64,000 nt of DNA from Mycolicibacterium parafortuitum (GTDB lineage Bacteria; Actinomycetota; Actinomycetes; Mycobacteriales; Mycobacteriaceae): contig NZ_AP022598.1 in the NCBI RefSeq assembly GCF_010725485.1, positions 3,720,001-3,784,000 of the forward strand. The letters are read 5' to 3'. The notes below the pieces were generated by a model. The model was not told the DNA's origin. It made no database searches and saw only the letters and a program-made list of their open reading frames with translations. Positions 11,888 through 24,336 of this stretch are shown here, piece by piece. The stretch's first letter is position 1. Every line of letters begins with the position of its first letter. The position numbers and the translations under genes are program-made.

Positions 11888-13749
11888 GCCGGGAACGCTC
11901 CGCCCGGGCCCGGCGCACACGGCAGCCCGCTCCCCAGACCGGTTTGCGCAGTGCGTCGTTCGTGTTCCGGCACCGCGCGGGCAATGCGGCGATCTTCCTG
12001 CTCCTGGTCATCGCGGCAGCCCAGCTGTTCACCCTCCAGGTGCCCAAGGCCGAGGGGCTGCGCGCCGAGGCGGCCGGTCAGCTCAAGGTCACCGACATCG
12101 AGCCCGCGCTGCGCGGGTCGATCGTCGACCGCAACGGCGACAAGCTCGCGTTCACGACCGAGGCCAGGGCGCTGACGTTCCAGCCGGTCCGGGTGCGCAA
12201 GCAACTCGACGAGGCCAGGGCGAAGTCCGACGACGCACCCGAGCCCGACGCCCGGCTGCGCGAGATCGCCGCCGAGGTGTCGCAACGGCTGGGCGGTAAA
12301 CCCGACACCGCGACCGTGCTCAAGAAGCTGCGCAGCAACGAGACGTTCGTCTATCTCGCCCGTGCGGTCGACCCGGCCATCTCTGACGCGATCATCGAGA
12401 AGTTCCCCGAGGTCGGCGCCGAGCGCCAGGATCTGCGCCAGTATCCCGGCGGGTCGCTGGCCGCCAACATCATCGGCGGCATCGACTGGGACGGGCACGG
12501 CCTTCTCGGACTTGAGGATTCGCTGGACTCCGTACTCGCGGGCACCGACGGGTCGGTCACCTACGACCGCGGCTCCGACGGTGTGGTCATCCCGGGCAGC
12601 TACCGGAACCGCCATACCGCCGTCAACGGTTCGACGGTCGAACTGACCATCGACGACGATATCCAGTTCCACGTGCAGCAGCAGGTGCAGCTGGCCAAGG
12701 ACGCCTCCGGGGCCAAGAACGCCTCGGCCGTCGTGCTCGACGCCAAAACCGGTGAGGTGCTGGCGATGTCGAACGACAACACGTTCAACCCGGCGCAGGA
12801 CATCAGCCGCCAGGATCACCGTCAATTGGGCAACCTGCCGGTGTCGTCGCCGTTCGAGCCCGGCTCGGTGAACAAGATGATCACCGCCGCCGCGGTGATC
12901 GAGAACAAGCTGACCACGCCCGACGAGGTGCTGCAGGTCCCCGGCTCCATCCACATGGGCGGCGTCACCGTCGGCGACGCGTGGGAGCACGGCGTGATGC
13001 CGTACACCACCACGGGCGTGTTCGGGAAGTCGTCCAACGTCGGCACGCTGATGCTGGCGCAGCGGCTCGGGCCGGAGAAGTTCGCCGACATGCTCAGGCT
13101 GTTCGGTCTCGGGCAGCGCACCGGGGTCGGGCTGCCCGGTGAGAGCCCGGGCCTGGTACCGCCGATCGATCAGTGGTCGGGCAGCACCTTCTCCAATCTG
13201 CCGATCGGGCAGGGTCTTTCGATGACCCTGCTGCAGATGACCGCGATCTACCAGGCCATCGCCAACGACGGTGTGCGGATCCCGCCGCGAATCCTCAAGG
13301 CAACCGTCGCGCCCGACGGTACCCGCACCGAGGAGCCCCGCCCGGACGGTATCCGGGTGGTATCCGCAGAGACTGCGCGCACGGTGCGCGACATGTTCCG
13401 GTCGGTGGTGCAGCGCGATCCGCGCGGCATCCAGCAGGGCACGGGACCGCAGGCCGCCGTCGAGGGCTACCAGATCGCGGGCAAGACCGGCACCGCCCAG
13501 CAGATCAACCCCGCCTGCGGCTGCTACTACAGCGACGTCTACTGGATCACCTTCGCCGGGATGGCCCCGGCCGACGACCCCCGGTACGTGATCGGCGTGA
13601 TGCTCGACGCACCGCACCGCGCCGCCGACGGCTCGCCGGGCTCCTCGGCCGCGCCGCTGTTCCACACCATCGCGTCGTGGCTGCTGCAGCGGGAGAACGT
13701 GCCGCTGTCGCCGGATCCGGGTGCGCCGCTGACGCTTCAGGCCGGGTGA
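11884..13749 (+). CDS. pbpB: Class B penicillin-binding protein, septal transpeptidase PbpB/FtsI
   Basis: A 621-residue class B PBP starting at GTG within GTGA, overlapping the ftsL stop. A basic N-terminus and a transmembrane helix near 35-57 lead to the PBP dimerisation domain with the RGSIVDRNG motif (about 79-87). Transpeptidase motifs are complete: S328-V-N-K331, S383-S-N and K534-T-G. It cross-links septal peptidoglycan as partner of FtsW. M. tuberculosis PbpB is longer (679), the difference being at the N-terminus. No PASTA repeats are visible. The gap to murE is 46 bp, where M. tuberculosis has extra genes. Confidence 0.96.
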   Translation: MSRERSARARRTRQPAPQTGLRSASFVFRHRAGNAAIFLLLVIAAAQLFTLQVPKAEGLRAEAAGQLKVTDIEPALRGSIVDRNGDKLAFTTEARALTFQPVRVRKQLDEARAKSDDAPEPDARLREIAAEVSQRLGGKPDTATVLKKLRSNETFVYLARAVDPAISDAIIEKFPEVGAERQDLRQYPGGSLAANIIGGIDWDGHGLLGLEDSLDSVLAGTDGSVTYDRGSDGVVIPGSYRNRHTAVNGSTVELTIDDDIQFHVQQQVQLAKDASGAKNASAVVLDAKTGEVLAMSNDNTFNPAQDISRQDHRQLGNLPVSSPFEPGSVNKMITAAAVIENKLTTPDEVLQVPGSIHMGGVTVGDAWEHGVMPYTTTGVFGKSSNVGTLMLAQRLGPEKFADMLRLFGLGQRTGVGLPGESPGLVPPIDQWSGSTFSNLPIGQGLSMTLLQMTAIYQAIANDGVRIPPRILKATVAPDGTRTEEPRPDGIRVVSAETARTVRDMFRSVVQRDPRGIQQGTGPQAAVEGYQIAGKTGTAQQINPACGCYYSDVYWITFAGMAPADDPRYVIGVMLDAPHRAADGSPGSSAAPLFHTIASWLLQRENVPLSPDPGAPLTLQAG

Positions 13750-13795
13750 AAAGGCGGAGCGACGGGGGAATCGGACCTCCGGTGATCGGTACTGT

Positions 13796-15334
13796 GTGAT
13801 CGCCATGAATCTGCGCCCCACCCATCCCGTCGGTCTCCCGCTCTCCGAGCTTGCCGGCCTGGTGTCCGCCGAGCCCGCCACCGCGGTCCCGGACGTCCAG
13901 GTCATCGGTGTGACGCTGCGCGGGCAGGACGCGGCGCCAGGGGACCTGTTCGCCGCACTGCCCGGCGCGAAGGCCCACGGTGCGCGCTACGCCGCCGACG
14001 CCGTCGCGCGCGGCGCCGTCGCGGTGCTGACCGACCCCGACGGTTCGGCGCAGGCCGGCGACCTCGGGGTCCCGGTGCTGCTGCACCCGGACCCGCGCGC
14101 CGTGCTCGGCGACGTCGCCTCGGCGGTCTACGGTCGGCCGTCGCAGAAACTGCGGGTGATCGGGGTGACCGGCACCTCGGGCAAGACCACCACGACCTAC
14201 CTGGTCGAGGCGGGTTTGCGGGCGGCGGGCCGGGTCGCGGGCCTGATCGGCACCGTCGGGGTCCGCATCGACGGGCACCATCAGCCGGGTGGCCTGACGA
14301 CGCCGGAGGCCCCCGACCTGCAGGCGCTGCTCGCGGTGATGCTGGAGCAGGGGGTGGACACCGTGGTGATGGAGGTGTCCAGCCACGCGCTGACGCTCGG
14401 CCGGGTGGACGGCGTCTGCTTCGCCGTCGGCGGTTTCACCAACCTGTCGCGCGACCACCTCGACTTCCACCCGACCATGCAGGACTACTTCGAGGCCAAG
14501 GCCCGGCTGTTCGACCCGGCCTCACCGATCCACGCCCAGCAGGCGGTGGTGTGCGTCGACGACGAGTGGGGCAGGGCCCTGACCGAGCGTGTCCCGGACG
14601 CGGTGACCGTCAGCGCCACCGGGCCCGCCGACTGGCACGTGGACGAGATCCGCTCGGTCGACGGCGGTGTGCAGGATTTCCTGGCGGTCGACCCGGCCGG
14701 GGTGCACCACGGTCTGGAGATCGGGTTGCCCGGCGGCTACAACATCGCGAACTGTCTGCTCGCGGTCGCGCTGCTGGATGCGGTCGGTGTGTCGCCGGAA
14801 CAGGCCGCGCCCGGGCTGCGGGATGCGACGGTGCCGGGACGGCTGGAGGCCGTGGACCGCGGACAGGAATTCCTCGCGCTGGTCGACTACGCCCACAAAC
14901 CAGGTGCGCTGCAGGCGGTGCTGCAGACCCTGCGCGCCCAGTGCACGGGACGCCTGGCGGTGGTGTTCGGCGCAGGCGGCAACCGGGACCAGGGCAAGCG
15001 TGAACCGATGGGCCGGGTCGCGGCCGAACTGGCCGACCTGGTCGTGGTCACCGACGACAACCCGCGCGACGAGGATCCGGCAGAGATCCGCGCGGCGATC
15101 CTGCGCGGCGCCACCGGCGCCACCGGCGCCGTCGGCGAGGTCGTCGAGATCGGGGACCGGCGTGCGGCCATCGCCCACGCGGTGGCCTGGGCGGGTACCG
15201 GCGACATCGTGCTGATCGCGGGCAAGGGACACGAGGCCGGCCAGACCAGCCGCGGACAGACCACGCCGTTCGACGACCGCGAGGAACTGGCCGCGGCGCT
15301 GGACGCGCTGCAGACCGGGCGGTCGCCGCGATGA
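13796..15334 (+). CDS. murE: UDP-MurNAc-L-Ala-D-Glu:meso-diaminopimelate ligase
   Basis: A 512-residue Mur ligase that adds meso-diaminopimelate to the UDP-MurNAc dipeptide using ATP. Three domains are recognisable: the N-terminal UDP-binding domain, the ATPase domain with [14 protein letters not shown] (about 122-135), and a C-terminal domain with DNPRDEDP near 419-426, the motif that selects meso-DAP over lysine. The start could be GTG 13796 or ATG 13805; neither has a clear ribosome-binding site. The stop overlaps murF by ATGA. It supplies the stem peptide for the mDAP-type wall expected of mycobacteria. Confidence 0.97.
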   Translation: MIAMNLRPTHPVGLPLSELAGLVSAEPATAVPDVQVIGVTLRGQDAAPGDLFAALPGAKAHGARYAADAVARGAVAVLTDPDGSAQAGDLGVPVLLHPDPRAVLGDVASAVYGRPSQKLRVIGVTGTSGKTTTTYLVEAGLRAAGRVAGLIGTVGVRIDGHHQPGGLTTPEAPDLQALLAVMLEQGVDTVVMEVSSHALTLGRVDGVCFAVGGFTNLSRDHLDFHPTMQDYFEAKARLFDPASPIHAQQAVVCVDDEWGRALTERVPDAVTVSATGPADWHVDEIRSVDGGVQDFLAVDPAGVHHGLEIGLPGGYNIANCLLAVALLDAVGVSPEQAAPGLRDATVPGRLEAVDRGQEFLALVDYAHKPGALQAVLQTLRAQCTGRLAVVFGAGGNRDQGKREPMGRVAAELADLVVVTDDNPRDEDPAEIRAAILRGATGATGAVGEVVEIGDRRAAIAHAVAWAGTGDIVLIAGKGHEAGQTSRGQTTPFDDREELAAALDALQTGRSPR

Positions 15335-16824
15335 TCGAGTTGACGCTGGCCCAGGTCGCCGAGATCGTCGGTGGCCGTCTCTCCGACGTGTCTGCCGCCG
15401 AGGCCGAACGCATCCGTATCACCGGCACCGTCGAGTTCGACTCGCGCGCGGTGACCGAGGGCGGACTGTTCCTCGCGCTGCCCGGAGCCCGCACCGACGG
15501 GCACGACTTCGCCGCCGCCGCCGTCGAATCGGGTGCCGCGGCGGTGCTGGCCGCCCGCCCGGTCGGCGTGCCCGCCGTCGTGGTTGATCCCGTCGTGGTC
15601 GAGCACCCCGCCGGGACCGCCGGGGTGCTCGAACACGACGCCGACGGTTCCGGGGCCGCCGTGCTCGCCGCGCTGGCGAAGCTGGCGGCCGCGGTCGCCG
15701 CGAAGCTCGTCGAGGGCGGGCTGACCATCATCGGCATCACCGGCTCGTCGGGCAAGACCTCGACGAAGGACCTGATCGCCGCGGTGCTCGCTCCGCTCGG
15801 CGAGGTGATCGCCCCACCCGGGTCGTTCAACAACGAACTCGGTCACCCGTGGACGGTGCTGCGCGCGACCGAATCCACCGATTTCCTGGTGCTGGAGATG
15901 TCGGCGCGGCACCCCGGCAACATCGCCGCGCTCGCCCGTATCGCAACGCCCACCATCGGGGCGGTGCTCAACGTCGGCACCGCGCACCTCGGCGAGTTCG
16001 GTTCCCGCGAAGCCATCGCCGCGACGAAATCCGAACTGGTGCAGGCGGTTCCGGAATCGGGCGTGGCGATCCTCAATGCGGACGACCCCGCGGTGGCCGC
16101 GATGGCGGACAAGACCGCCGCGCGGGTGGTGCGCGTCGGGCGCGACTCGCCGGGCGCGGACGTCAGCGCCGACGGTGTCAGCCTCGACCCGCTGGCGCGG
16201 CCCACCTTCACGCTGCGCGCGGGCGCTGAACAGGTTCCGGTGACCCTCGCGGTGCACGGCGACCACCAGGTCTCCAATGCGCTGATCGCCGCGGCCGTCG
16301 CGTTGGAGTGCGGCGCGACGCCGCAGCAGATCGCCGCCGCGCTCGGCGCCGCCGGGCCGGTGTCGCGGCACCGGATGCAGGTCAGTACCCGGGCCGACGG
16401 TGTCACCGTGGTCAACGACGCGTACAACGCGAACCCGGACTCGATGCAGGCCGGGCTGAAAGCGCTGGCGTGGATGAGCCGGGGCGGCACACCGAAACGC
16501 CGCAGCTTCGCGGTATTGGGCGAGATGGCCGAGCTCGGCGAGGACGCCATTACCGAGCATGACCGCATCGGCCGGCTGGCGGTGCGCTTAGATGTCTCTC
16601 GACTCATCGTCGTCGGATCCGGGAGGCCTATGAGCGCCATGCTGCACGGTGCGGTCATGGAAGGGTCGTGGGGTTCCGAGGCGACGCAGGTCGCCGACGC
16701 CGACGCGGCGCTGGCGCTGCTGCGCGACGAGCTGCGGCCCGGCGACGTCGTGCTGGTGAAGGCCTCCAACTCCGCGGGCCTGGGTGCGCTGGCCGAGACA
16801 CTGGCGACGGAGGGCGGCCGATGA
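15331..16824 (+). CDS. murF: UDP-MurNAc-tripeptide:D-alanyl-D-alanine ligase
   Basis: A 497-residue Mur ligase completing the pentapeptide by adding D-Ala-D-Ala. The nucleotide loop [14 protein letters not shown] is at about 135-148, with FNNELGHP following, a MurF signature. Asn-rich [11 protein letters not shown] near 366-376 marks the C-terminal domain. Translationally coupled to murE and mraY by 4-nt overlaps on both sides. Length fits the family (M. tuberculosis MurF has 510 residues). Confidence 0.97.
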   Translation: MIELTLAQVAEIVGGRLSDVSAAEAERIRITGTVEFDSRAVTEGGLFLALPGARTDGHDFAAAAVESGAAAVLAARPVGVPAVVVDPVVVEHPAGTAGVLEHDADGSGAAVLAALAKLAAAVAAKLVEGGLTIIGITGSSGKTSTKDLIAAVLAPLGEVIAPPGSFNNELGHPWTVLRATESTDFLVLEMSARHPGNIAALARIATPTIGAVLNVGTAHLGEFGSREAIAATKSELVQAVPESGVAILNADDPAVAAMADKTAARVVRVGRDSPGADVSADGVSLDPLARPTFTLRAGAEQVPVTLAVHGDHQVSNALIAAAVALECGATPQQIAAALGAAGPVSRHRMQVSTRADGVTVVNDAYNANPDSMQAGLKALAWMSRGGTPKRRSFAVLGEMAELGEDAITEHDRIGRLAVRLDVSRLIVVGSGRPMSAMLHGAVMEGSWGSEATQVADADAALALLRDELRPGDVVLVKASNSAGLGALAETLATEGGR

Positions 16825-17900
16825 GGCAGATCCTGATCGCCGTCGCGATCGCGGTGGCGGTGTCGATCCTGTTGACCCCGGCGCTGATCCGGTTGTTCAC
16901 CAAACAGGGATTCGGCCACGAGATCCGTGAGGACGGGCCGCCGAGCCATCACAAGAAGCGCGGCACCCCGTCGATGGGCGGCGTCGCGATCCTGGCCGGC
17001 ATGTGGGCGAGCTACTTCGGCACCCACCTGGTCGGCGTGCTGATCGACGGCAAGGGTCCGTCGGCGTCGGGTCTGCTGGTGCTCGGCCTGGCCACCTCGC
17101 TGGGTGTGGTCGGGTTCCTCGACGACATGATCAAGTTGCGCCGGGCCCGCAACCTGGGGCTGAACAAGACCGCGAAGACGATCGGCATCCTGGTCGCGGC
17201 GGTGCTGTTCGGTGTGCTGGCGCTGCAGTTCGCCAACGCCGACGGCCTGACCCCGGGCAGCCCGGAGCTGTCCTACGTCCGCGAGATCGCGACGGTCACG
17301 CTGGCACCTGCGGTGTTCGTGCTGTTCTGCGTCGTGATCGTCAGCGCGTGGTCGAACGCGGTGAACTTCACCGACGGCCTCGACGGGCTGGCCGCCGGTG
17401 CGATGGCGATGGTGTGCGCGGCCTACGTGCTGATCACGTTCTGGCAGTTCCGCAATGCGTGCGCGACCGCGCCCGGCGTCGGCTGCTACAACGTCCGTGA
17501 TCCGCTGGACCTGGCGATCATCGCGGCGGGGACCGCGGGCGCGTGTATCGGCTTCCTGTGGTGGAACGCCGCGCCCGCCAAGATCTTCATGGGTGACACC
17601 GGATCGCTGGCGCTGGGCGGCGTGATCGCCGGCCTGTCGGTCACCAGCCGCACCGAGATGCTGGCCGTCGTGCTCGGCGCGCTGTTCGTCGCCGAGGTCA
17701 CCTCGGTCGTCGTGCAGATCCTCGCGTTCCGCACCACCGGCCGCCGGGTGTTCCGGATGGCGCCGTTCCACCACCACTTCGAGTTGGTCGGCTGGGCGGA
17801 GACCACGGTGATCATCCGGTTCTGGCTGTTGACCGCGATCGCGTGCGGGCTCGGTGTCGCGCTCTTCTACAGCGAATGGCTGACCACTGTCGGGGCCTGA
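16821..17900 (+). CDS. mraY: Phospho-MurNAc-pentapeptide translocase MraY (MurX)
   Basis: A 359-residue, ten-helix membrane enzyme, the same length as M. tuberculosis MurX. It transfers phospho-MurNAc-pentapeptide from UDP to decaprenyl phosphate, giving lipid I. Active-site motifs are present: the [12 protein letters not shown] loop after helix 1, [25 protein letters not shown], and MAPFHHHFE. The last two carry the catalytic Asp and the triple His. Start ATG 16821 overlaps murF; murD follows after one base. Confidence 0.98.
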   Translation: MRQILIAVAIAVAVSILLTPALIRLFTKQGFGHEIREDGPPSHHKKRGTPSMGGVAILAGMWASYFGTHLVGVLIDGKGPSASGLLVLGLATSLGVVGFLDDMIKLRRARNLGLNKTAKTIGILVAAVLFGVLALQFANADGLTPGSPELSYVREIATVTLAPAVFVLFCVVIVSAWSNAVNFTDGLDGLAAGAMAMVCAAYVLITFWQFRNACATAPGVGCYNVRDPLDLAIIAAGTAGACIGFLWWNAAPAKIFMGDTGSLALGGVIAGLSVTSRTEMLAVVLGALFVAEVTSVVVQILAFRTTGRRVFRMAPFHHHFELVGWAETTVIIRFWLLTAIACGLGVALFYSEWLTTVGA

Positions 17901-17901
17901 C

Positions 17902-19350
17902 GTGGACGACCTTGTCGGGCTGTCCGTTCTGGTCACCGGCGCGCGGGTGACCGGCGAGGCGATCCTGGCGGCACTGACGTCGCTCGGGGCACGCGCCACC
18001 GTCACCGACGACAGCGAGGCGGCGCGCGCCGCGCTGGCCCAGCGCGGCGTCGACGTCGCCGCTCCGGCCGACGCGGTGGCCCGTGTCTCCGACTTCGACC
18101 TGGTCGTGACCAGCCCGGGGTTTCCGCCGACGGCACCGGTGCTGGCCGCGGCCGCCGCGCACGGCGTCCCGGTGTGGGGCGATGTCGAGCTGGCGTGGCG
18201 GCTGGACCGGTCGGGCCGGTTCGGTCCGCCCCGCAAATGGCTCGTGGTGACCGGCACGAACGGTAAGACCACGACCACGTCGATGCTGTTCGCGATGCTG
18301 GAGGCCGCCGGCCGCAGCGCGGTGCTGTGCGGCAACATCGGCGATCCGGTGCTGGCGGTCCTGGACCGGCCGGCCGAGGTGCTGGCCGTCGAGCTGTCCA
18401 GCTTCCAGTTGCACTGGGCGCCGTCGCTGCGGCCCGAGGCCGGCGCGGTGCTCAACGTCGCCGAGGACCACCTCGACTGGCACGGCTCGATGGCGGCCTA
18501 CGCGCAGGACAAGGGCCGCGCGCTGACCGGTCGGGTCGCTGTCGGCGGGCTCGACGACCCGATCGCCGCCGGGCTGCTGGCCGGTGCGCCGGCGCCGGTG
18601 AAGGCCGGGTTCCGGCTCGGTGAGCCGGGGCCGGGTGAACTGGGCGTGCGCGACGGCCTGCTGACGGACAACGCGTTCGGCGACGCTCTGGTGCTGGCGC
18701 CTGCGGACAGCATCACGGTCGCGGGTCCGGTCGGCGTGCTCAACGCGCTCGCCGCGGCGGCCCTGGCCCGCGCCGTGGACGTGCCCGCGGCCGCGATCGC
18801 CGCCGCGCTGGCGGGCTTCCAGGTCGGCAGGCACCGCGCCGAGGTGGTCGCGACCGCGGACGGCATCACCTATGTCGACGATTCGAAGGCCACCAACCCG
18901 CACGCCGCGCACGCGTCGATCAGCGCGTTCCCGCGGGTGGTGTGGATCGCGGGCGGGTTGCTCAAAGGCGCCTCGGTCGACGAGTTGGTGGCCGCGACCG
19001 CCGATCGGCTGGTCGGTGCGGTGCTGATCGGCCGCGATCGCGCGGCCGTCGGTAACGCTTTGGCGCGACACGCACCGGATGTCCCCGTCGTCGAGCTTGT
19101 GACGGGGGAGGATTCTGTGGTGCTTGAGAAAGATGAGTCAGCTGTTACTCGTGTGACTCGAGTGGTTCAGGTGGGGGAGCAGTCGCTGTCCGAGGCCGTG
19201 ATGGGCGCCGCCGTCGACGCCGCACAGAGCCTGGCCCGGCCCGGCGACACCGTGCTGCTGGCCCCCGCCGGCGCCTCATTCGACCAGTTCAGCAGCTACG
19301 GCCATCGTGGTGACGCGTTCGCCGCGGCAGTCCACGCAGCGCTGCGGTAA
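17902..19350 (+). CDS. murD: UDP-MurNAc-L-alanine:D-glutamate ligase
   Basis: A 482-residue Mur ligase adding D-glutamate to UDP-MurNAc-L-Ala. The N-terminal Rossmann-like UDP-binding domain starts at [13 protein letters not shown]; the ATPase loop [14 protein letters not shown] lies near 115-128; [11 protein letters not shown] near 327-337 is the C-terminal Mur signature. GTG 17902 starts one base after the mraY stop. A short segment near 395-425 ([17 protein letters not shown]) is longer than in many orthologues and coincides with a local drop in GC. The gap to ftsW is 12 bp. Confidence 0.97.
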   Translation: MDDLVGLSVLVTGARVTGEAILAALTSLGARATVTDDSEAARAALAQRGVDVAAPADAVARVSDFDLVVTSPGFPPTAPVLAAAAAHGVPVWGDVELAWRLDRSGRFGPPRKWLVVTGTNGKTTTTSMLFAMLEAAGRSAVLCGNIGDPVLAVLDRPAEVLAVELSSFQLHWAPSLRPEAGAVLNVAEDHLDWHGSMAAYAQDKGRALTGRVAVGGLDDPIAAGLLAGAPAPVKAGFRLGEPGPGELGVRDGLLTDNAFGDALVLAPADSITVAGPVGVLNALAAAALARAVDVPAAAIAAALAGFQVGRHRAEVVATADGITYVDDSKATNPHAAHASISAFPRVVWIAGGLLKGASVDELVAATADRLVGAVLIGRDRAAVGNALARHAPDVPVVELVTGEDSVVLEKDESAVTRVTRVVQVGEQSLSEAVMGAAVDAAQSLARPGDTVLLAPAGASFDQFSSYGHRGDAFAAAVHAALR

Positions 19351-19362
19351 CCGGGCGCGCCA

Positions 19363-20913
19363 GTGAGCAACATCCTGAGCCGGTTGCGCCACCGCCGCGC
19401 CAACCCGGCCGCCTCGCCGGATGCGGCGGTCACCGCGGCGGACGGTGCGCTGCCCATGCCGCGGACCCGCGTCGGGGCGTGGCTGGGCCGCCCGATGACG
19501 TCGTTCCACCTGATCGTCGCGATCACCGTACTGCTGCTCACCATGGGGCTGACGATGGTGCTGTCGGCCTCCGGTGTCTACTCCTACGACCAGGAGGGCT
19601 CACCCTGGTCGGTGTTCGCCAAACAGCTGCTGTGGACGATCATCGGGCTGTTCGGGTTCTACGTCGCGCTGCGGCTCCCGGTCGCGATGATGCGCCGGTT
19701 CGCGTTCACCGGGTTCGCGTTCACGATCGTGCTGCTGGTGCTGGTGCTGATCCCCGGAATCGGCAAGGTGGCCAACGGTTCCCGGGGCTGGTTCGTGGTC
19801 GCCGGGTTCTCGATGCAGCCCTCGGAGCTGGCCAAGATCGCGTTGGCGATCTGGGGTGCGCATCTGCTCGCCGCGCGGCGCATGGAGCACGCGTCGCTGC
19901 GCGAGATGCTGGTGCCGCTGGTGCCCGCCACGGTGATCGCGCTGGCGCTGATCGTCGCCCAGCCCGACCTCGGGCAGACGCTGTCGATGGGCGTCATCCT
20001 GCTCGGCCTGCTCTGGTACGCGGGCCTGCCGCTGCGGGTGTTCCTGGCCTCACTGGGCGCGGTGCTGGTCTCCGGCGTCGTGCTGGCCCTGGCCGAGGGC
20101 TACCGCTCGGCGCGCGTGCAGTCCTGGCTGAATCCCGCCGCCGACAGCCAGGGCGCGGGCTACCAGGCCCGGCAGGCCCGGTTCGCGCTCGCCAACGGTG
20201 GCGTCTTCGGCGACGGTCTCGGTCAGGGCACCGCCAAATGGAACTACCTGCCCAACGCGCACAACGACTTCATCTTCGCGATCATCGGCGAGGAACTGGG
20301 CTTCGTCGGCGCCGCGGGTCTGCTGGTGCTGTTCGGCCTGTTCGGCTACACCGGGATGCGCATCGCGCGCCGTTCTGCCGACCCGTTCCTGCGCCTGCTC
20401 ACCGCGACCGCGACGCTGTGGATCCTGTCCCAGGTCTTCATCAACGTCGGCTACGTCGTCGGACTGCTGCCCGTGACGGGTCTGCAGCTGCCGCTGATCT
20501 CCTCGGGCGGCACCTCGACGGCGACCACGCTCTTCATGATCGGCATCATGGCCAACGCCGCCCGCCACGAACCTGAGGCGGTCGCCGCGCTGCGCGCCGG
20601 CCGCGACGACCGGGTCAACCGCTTCCTGCGGCTGCCGCTGCCCGCGCCCTACGTCCCGAGCCGCACCGAGGCGCTGCGCGACCGGTTGCGTAAGCGGCCG
20701 GAGCGCACCGGCAAGCCGAAGAAGGCGGCGAAGCCGGCAAAATCGGGAAAGGCGGCACGAGCCGAGAAGCCCGACAAGAAGAAGCCTCGGGCCCGCACCA
20801 CCTCGACCGCGCGCCACCCGGTGCGGTCGGGACGGTCCTCCGGCGACTACGGTGATACCCGGCGTAATCAGGGCCGACGGGCCCGCACACTGGAAGGTCA
20901 GCGTTACGGGTGA
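19363..20913 (+). CDS. ftsW: SEDS-family septal peptidoglycan polymerase FtsW
   Basis: A 516-residue SEDS protein with about ten transmembrane helices between residues 48 and 405. It polymerises lipid II glycan strands at the septum with PbpB. Recognisable conserved parts are [31 protein letters not shown], and the [18 protein letters not shown] loop with its catalytic-site Asp. The last 90 residues are Lys/Arg/Ala-rich and cytoplasmic, as in other mycobacterial FtsW proteins, where the tail contacts FtsZ. Start is GTG 19363. The stop overlaps the murG start in GTGA. Confidence 0.97.
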   Translation: MSNILSRLRHRRANPAASPDAAVTAADGALPMPRTRVGAWLGRPMTSFHLIVAITVLLLTMGLTMVLSASGVYSYDQEGSPWSVFAKQLLWTIIGLFGFYVALRLPVAMMRRFAFTGFAFTIVLLVLVLIPGIGKVANGSRGWFVVAGFSMQPSELAKIALAIWGAHLLAARRMEHASLREMLVPLVPATVIALALIVAQPDLGQTLSMGVILLGLLWYAGLPLRVFLASLGAVLVSGVVLALAEGYRSARVQSWLNPAADSQGAGYQARQARFALANGGVFGDGLGQGTAKWNYLPNAHNDFIFAIIGEELGFVGAAGLLVLFGLFGYTGMRIARRSADPFLRLLTATATLWILSQVFINVGYVVGLLPVTGLQLPLISSGGTSTATTLFMIGIMANAARHEPEAVAALRAGRDDRVNRFLRLPLPAPYVPSRTEALRDRLRKRPERTGKPKKAAKPAKSGKAARAEKPDKKKPRARTTSTARHPVRSGRSSGDYGDTRRNQGRRARTLEGQRYG

Positions 20914-22013
20914 CAGGGTTTTCGGTCCTCCTTGCCGGTGGTGGCACGGCAGGCCACATCGAACCCGCGATGGCGGTCGCCGACGCCCTGGTCGCGCTCG
21001 ACCCGGGCGTGCGGATCACCGCGCTGGGCACCGAGCGGGGTCTGGAGACCCGGCTGGTCCCGCAGCGCGGCTACGACCTTGAACTGATCACCCCGGTGCC
21101 GCTGCCGCGCAAGCTCTCCGGCGACCTGCTGCGGTTGCCGCTGCGGGTGCGCCGGGCGGTCAAGCAGACGCGGGAGGTGCTCGACGCCGTGGACGCCGAC
21201 GTGGTCATCGGGTTCGGCGGCTACGTCGCGGTGCCTGCCTACCTCGCCGCCCGGGGGCGCGTGCCGGTCGTGGTGCACGAGGCCAACGCGAGCGCCGGAT
21301 GGGCCAACAAGGTCGGCGCCCGGATCGCGCAGCGCGTGCTGTCCGCGGTACCCGATCCCGGGCTGGGCCGCGTCGAGGTGGTCGGGGTCCCGGTGCGCGC
21401 GGCGATCACCTCGCTGGACCGGGTGGCGCTGCGGGCCGAGGCGCGCGCGTACTTCGGCTTCGCCGACGACGCCCGCGTGCTGCTGGTGTTCGGCGGCTCC
21501 CAGGGGGCGCAGTCACTCAATCGTGCGGTCTCCGGTGCGGCGGAAAGCCTTGCCGCAGCCGGGATCTCGGTGCTGCACGCGCACGGCCCGAAGAACGTCC
21601 TCGATCTACGCACGCCGCAGCCGGGCGATCCGCCGTATGTCGCGTTGCCGTACCTGGACCGGATGGACCTCGCGTACGCGGCCGCCGACCTGGCGGTCTG
21701 CCGATCCGGGGCGATGACCGTCGCCGAGGTCAGCGCGGTGGGTCTGCCCGCCGTGTACGTGCCGCTGCCGATCGGCAATGGCGAGCAGCGACTCAACGCG
21801 CTTCCGGTGGTGCAGGCCGGCGGCGGCCTCGTCGTCGACGACCAGTCGCTGACACCGGAATTCGTCGCGCGCACGGTGACCGAACTGCTCACCGACACCG
21901 ACAGGCTGGCGGAGATGACGTCGGCGGCCGCGCTCGCCGGCCATCCAGAGGCCGCGACCCGGGTCGCCGAGATCGCGCTCGAGGTGGCGCGCGGGGCCGG
22001 GAGCCGGCGATGA
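20910..22013 (+). CDS. murG: UDP-GlcNAc:lipid I N-acetylglucosaminyltransferase
   Basis: A 367-residue GT28 enzyme that adds GlcNAc to lipid I on the inner membrane face, producing lipid II. The first glycine-rich loop [17 protein letters not shown] is at about 5-21, the [16 protein letters not shown] region near 96-111, and the C-terminal nucleotide site contains [12 protein letters not shown] and [22 protein letters not shown]. It is coupled to ftsW and murC by GTGA and ATGA overlaps. Confidence 0.97.
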   Translation: MTGFSVLLAGGGTAGHIEPAMAVADALVALDPGVRITALGTERGLETRLVPQRGYDLELITPVPLPRKLSGDLLRLPLRVRRAVKQTREVLDAVDADVVIGFGGYVAVPAYLAARGRVPVVVHEANASAGWANKVGARIAQRVLSAVPDPGLGRVEVVGVPVRAAITSLDRVALRAEARAYFGFADDARVLLVFGGSQGAQSLNRAVSGAAESLAAAGISVLHAHGPKNVLDLRTPQPGDPPYVALPYLDRMDLAYAAADLAVCRSGAMTVAEVSAVGLPAVYVPLPIGNGEQRLNALPVVQAGGGLVVDDQSLTPEFVARTVTELLTDTDRLAEMTSAAALAGHPEAATRVAEIALEVARGAGSRR

Positions 22014-23437
22014 CCGGTCACCATCCCGCGACGCTGCCCGCCGAACTGCAGCGGGTGCACATGGTCGGGATCGGCGGTGCCGGGATGTCGGGCATAGCCC
22101 GAATCCTGCTGGACCGCGGTGCGCAGGTCTCCGGATCCGATGCGAAGGAGTCCCGCGGCATCGTCGCGCTGCGGGCGCGCGGCGCCGAGGTCCGGATCGG
22201 GCACGACCCGTCCGCGCTCGACATGCTGCCCGGTGGGCCGACCGCGGTGGTGACCACGCACGCGGCGATCCCGAAGACCAACCCCGAACTCGTCGAAGCG
22301 GGCAGGCGCGGCATCCCGGTGATCCTGCGGCCCGCGGTGCTGGCCCGGTTGATGGACGGCTACACGACGGTGCTGGTCACCGGCACCCACGGCAAGACGT
22401 CGACCACCTCGATGACCATCGTGGCGTTGCAGCACTGCGGATTCGATCCGTCGTTCGCCGTCGGTGGTGACATCGGCCAGTCGGGCACCAACGCCCATCA
22501 CGGCAGCGGGGGCACGTTCGTCGCCGAGGCCGACGAGAGCGACGGTTCGCTGCTCGAATACCACCCCGACGTCGCGGTCGTGACCAATATCGAGGCCGAC
22601 CACCTGGACTTCTACGGCACCGTGGAGGCCTACACGGCGGTGTTCGACGAGTTCGTCGACCGCATCAAACCCGGTGGCGCGCTTGCGGTCTGTGTCGACG
22701 ACCCCGGTGCGGCCGCGCTGGCCGACCGCGCACGTCGGCGCGGTGTCCGGGTGCTTCGCTACGGCAGCGAACCCGGCCTGGAGGCCACGCTGCTGGACTG
22801 GGCGCAGCAGGGTACCGGCGCGGTGGCCGAGATCGAACTCGGGGCGCAGCGACTGCCACGGACCATGCGACTGTCCGTGCCGGGCAGGCACATGGCGCTG
22901 AATGCGCTCGCCGCGCTGCTGGCCGCCGTCGAGGTGGGCGCTGACGTCGATGCGGTGCTCGACGGGCTGGCCGGATTCGACGGTGTGCGACGCCGTTTCG
23001 AGCTCGTCGGAACCGCCAACGGCGTGCGCGTGTTCGACGACTACGCGCACCACCCGACCGAGGTGCGCGCCGCGCTGACCGCGTTGCGTGCCGTCGCCGA
23101 GCAGGCAGGCGCCGGCCGCACCGTCGCGGTGTTCCAGCCCCATCTGTATTCGCGCACAGAGACTTTCGCCGCCGAGTTCGCCGCCGCGCTGAGCACGGCC
23201 GACGAGGTCTTCGTGCTCGACGTGTACGCCGCGCGCGAGCAGCCGCTGGCCGGGGTCAGCGGCGCCACCATCGCCGACGCGGTCACCGTGCCGGTGACCT
23301 ACGTCCCGGACTTCTCCGCGGTGGCGGCCCGGGTCGCGGCGGTGCTCGCGCCCGGCGACGTGGTCGTCACGATGGGCGCCGGTGACGTCACGCTGCTCGG
23401 CACCGAGATCCTCGCCGAGGTGCGGGCCCGGACATGA
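22010..23437 (+). CDS. murC: UDP-N-acetylmuramate:L-alanine ligase
   Basis: A 475-residue Mur ligase catalysing the first amino-acid addition to UDP-MurNAc. [17 protein letters not shown] (about 16-32) is the MurC N-terminal signature, [13 protein letters not shown] the ATP loop near 123-135, and [14 protein letters not shown] near 344-357 the C-terminal motif. I took ATG 22010 because it overlaps the murG stop and lies just before the conserved start; an upstream in-frame region belongs to murG. ftsQ follows with a 4-nt overlap. Confidence 0.97.
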   Translation: MTGHHPATLPAELQRVHMVGIGGAGMSGIARILLDRGAQVSGSDAKESRGIVALRARGAEVRIGHDPSALDMLPGGPTAVVTTHAAIPKTNPELVEAGRRGIPVILRPAVLARLMDGYTTVLVTGTHGKTSTTSMTIVALQHCGFDPSFAVGGDIGQSGTNAHHGSGGTFVAEADESDGSLLEYHPDVAVVTNIEADHLDFYGTVEAYTAVFDEFVDRIKPGGALAVCVDDPGAAALADRARRRGVRVLRYGSEPGLEATLLDWAQQGTGAVAEIELGAQRLPRTMRLSVPGRHMALNALAALLAAVEVGADVDAVLDGLAGFDGVRRRFELVGTANGVRVFDDYAHHPTEVRAALTALRAVAEQAGAGRTVAVFQPHLYSRTETFAAEFAAALSTADEVFVLDVYAAREQPLAGVSGATIADAVTVPVTYVPDFSAVAARVAAVLAPGDVVVTMGAGDVTLLGTEILAEVRART

Positions 23438-24336
23438 CCGAGCCGACCGAACCCGCCGCCGAGCCGGAGGCCCCGGCGGAGACCCCAGTGCAGGATCCGC
23501 CCGAACCGGACGTCGAGGACACCGAGGGGCCGCGGCGCCGGGCCCGGCGCGAACGCGAGGAGCGGCGCGCCGCCCAGGCCCGGGCCCGCGCGATCGAGAC
23601 GGCCCGCGTCGAGGCCAAACGCAAGGTGATGGGCGCGGAGGCGCCGCAGGCCAAGACGCTGGGGCGCGGCACGGTGCGCGGTCTGAAATTCCTGATGTGG
23701 ACGGCCGTGCTCGCGGTGGTCGTGGTCGGGATCGGGCTGCTGCTGTACTTCACCCCGATCATGTCGGCGCGCAGCATCGTGGTCGTCGGCGTCGGCGCGG
23801 TGACCCAGGACGAGGTGGTCGGCGCGGCCGCTGTCGCGCCGGGCACCCCGCTGCTGCAGGTCAACACCGACGCCGTCGCGGAGCGGGTGGCCGGGATCCG
23901 CCGGGTCGCGTCGGCGCGGGTGCAGCGCCAGTACCCGTCGACGCTGCGGATCACGATCGTCGAGCGGGTGCCGGTCGTGCTCCGCGACTATCCGGACGGT
24001 GTGCACCTGTTCGACAAGGACGGCGTGGACTTCGCGACGGCACCGCCGCCGCCGGGCATCCCGTACCTGGACACCGAGAACCCCGGACCCGGTGATCCGG
24101 CCACCCAGGCCGCGCTGCAGGTGATGACGTCACTGCGGCCGGACGTGGCCGTGCAGGTGGGCCGCGTGTCGGCGCCATCGGTGGCGGCGATCACGCTGAC
24201 CCTGATCGACGGCAGGACTGTGGTGTGGGGGACCACCGACCGTACCGAGGAAAAGGCCCTCAAACTGGCCGCGCTGCTGACGCAGCCCGGTCAGGTCTAC
24301 GACGTGTCGAGTCCGGACCTGCCGACCGTCAAGTAG
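23434..24336 (+). CDS. ftsQ: Cell division protein FtsQ
   Basis: A 300-residue bitopic divisome protein. An acidic then basic, disordered cytoplasmic region (1-80) precedes one transmembrane helix at about 85-108. A POTRA domain (about 112-180, starting at [17 protein letters not shown]) and the FtsQ beta domain follow outside the membrane. It bridges FtsL/FtsB to the rest of the divisome. It is the last gene of the run that starts at mraZ without any gap above 46 bp; ftsZ comes after a 178-bp regulatory gap. Confidence 0.95.
   Translation: MTEPTEPAAEPEAPAETPVQDPPEPDVEDTEGPRRRARREREERRAAQARARAIETARVEAKRKVMGAEAPQAKTLGRGTVRGLKFLMWTAVLAVVVVGIGLLLYFTPIMSARSIVVVGVGAVTQDEVVGAAAVAPGTPLLQVNTDAVAERVAGIRRVASARVQRQYPSTLRITIVERVPVVLRDYPDGVHLFDKDGVDFATAPPPPGIPYLDTENPGPGDPATQAALQVMTSLRPDVAVQVGRVSAPSVAAITLTLIDGRTVVWGTTDRTEEKALKLAALLTQPGQVYDVSSPDLPTVK

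Noticed and set aside
11308..13905. 865-codon open frame on the minus strand
   Set aside because: Antisense to ftsL and pbpB, low-complexity translation, no motif or ribosome-binding site.
15843..18455. 870-codon open frame on the minus strand
   Set aside because: Antisense to murF, mraY and murD, which have full catalytic motifs; the product is Ser/Ala/Arg-rich noise.
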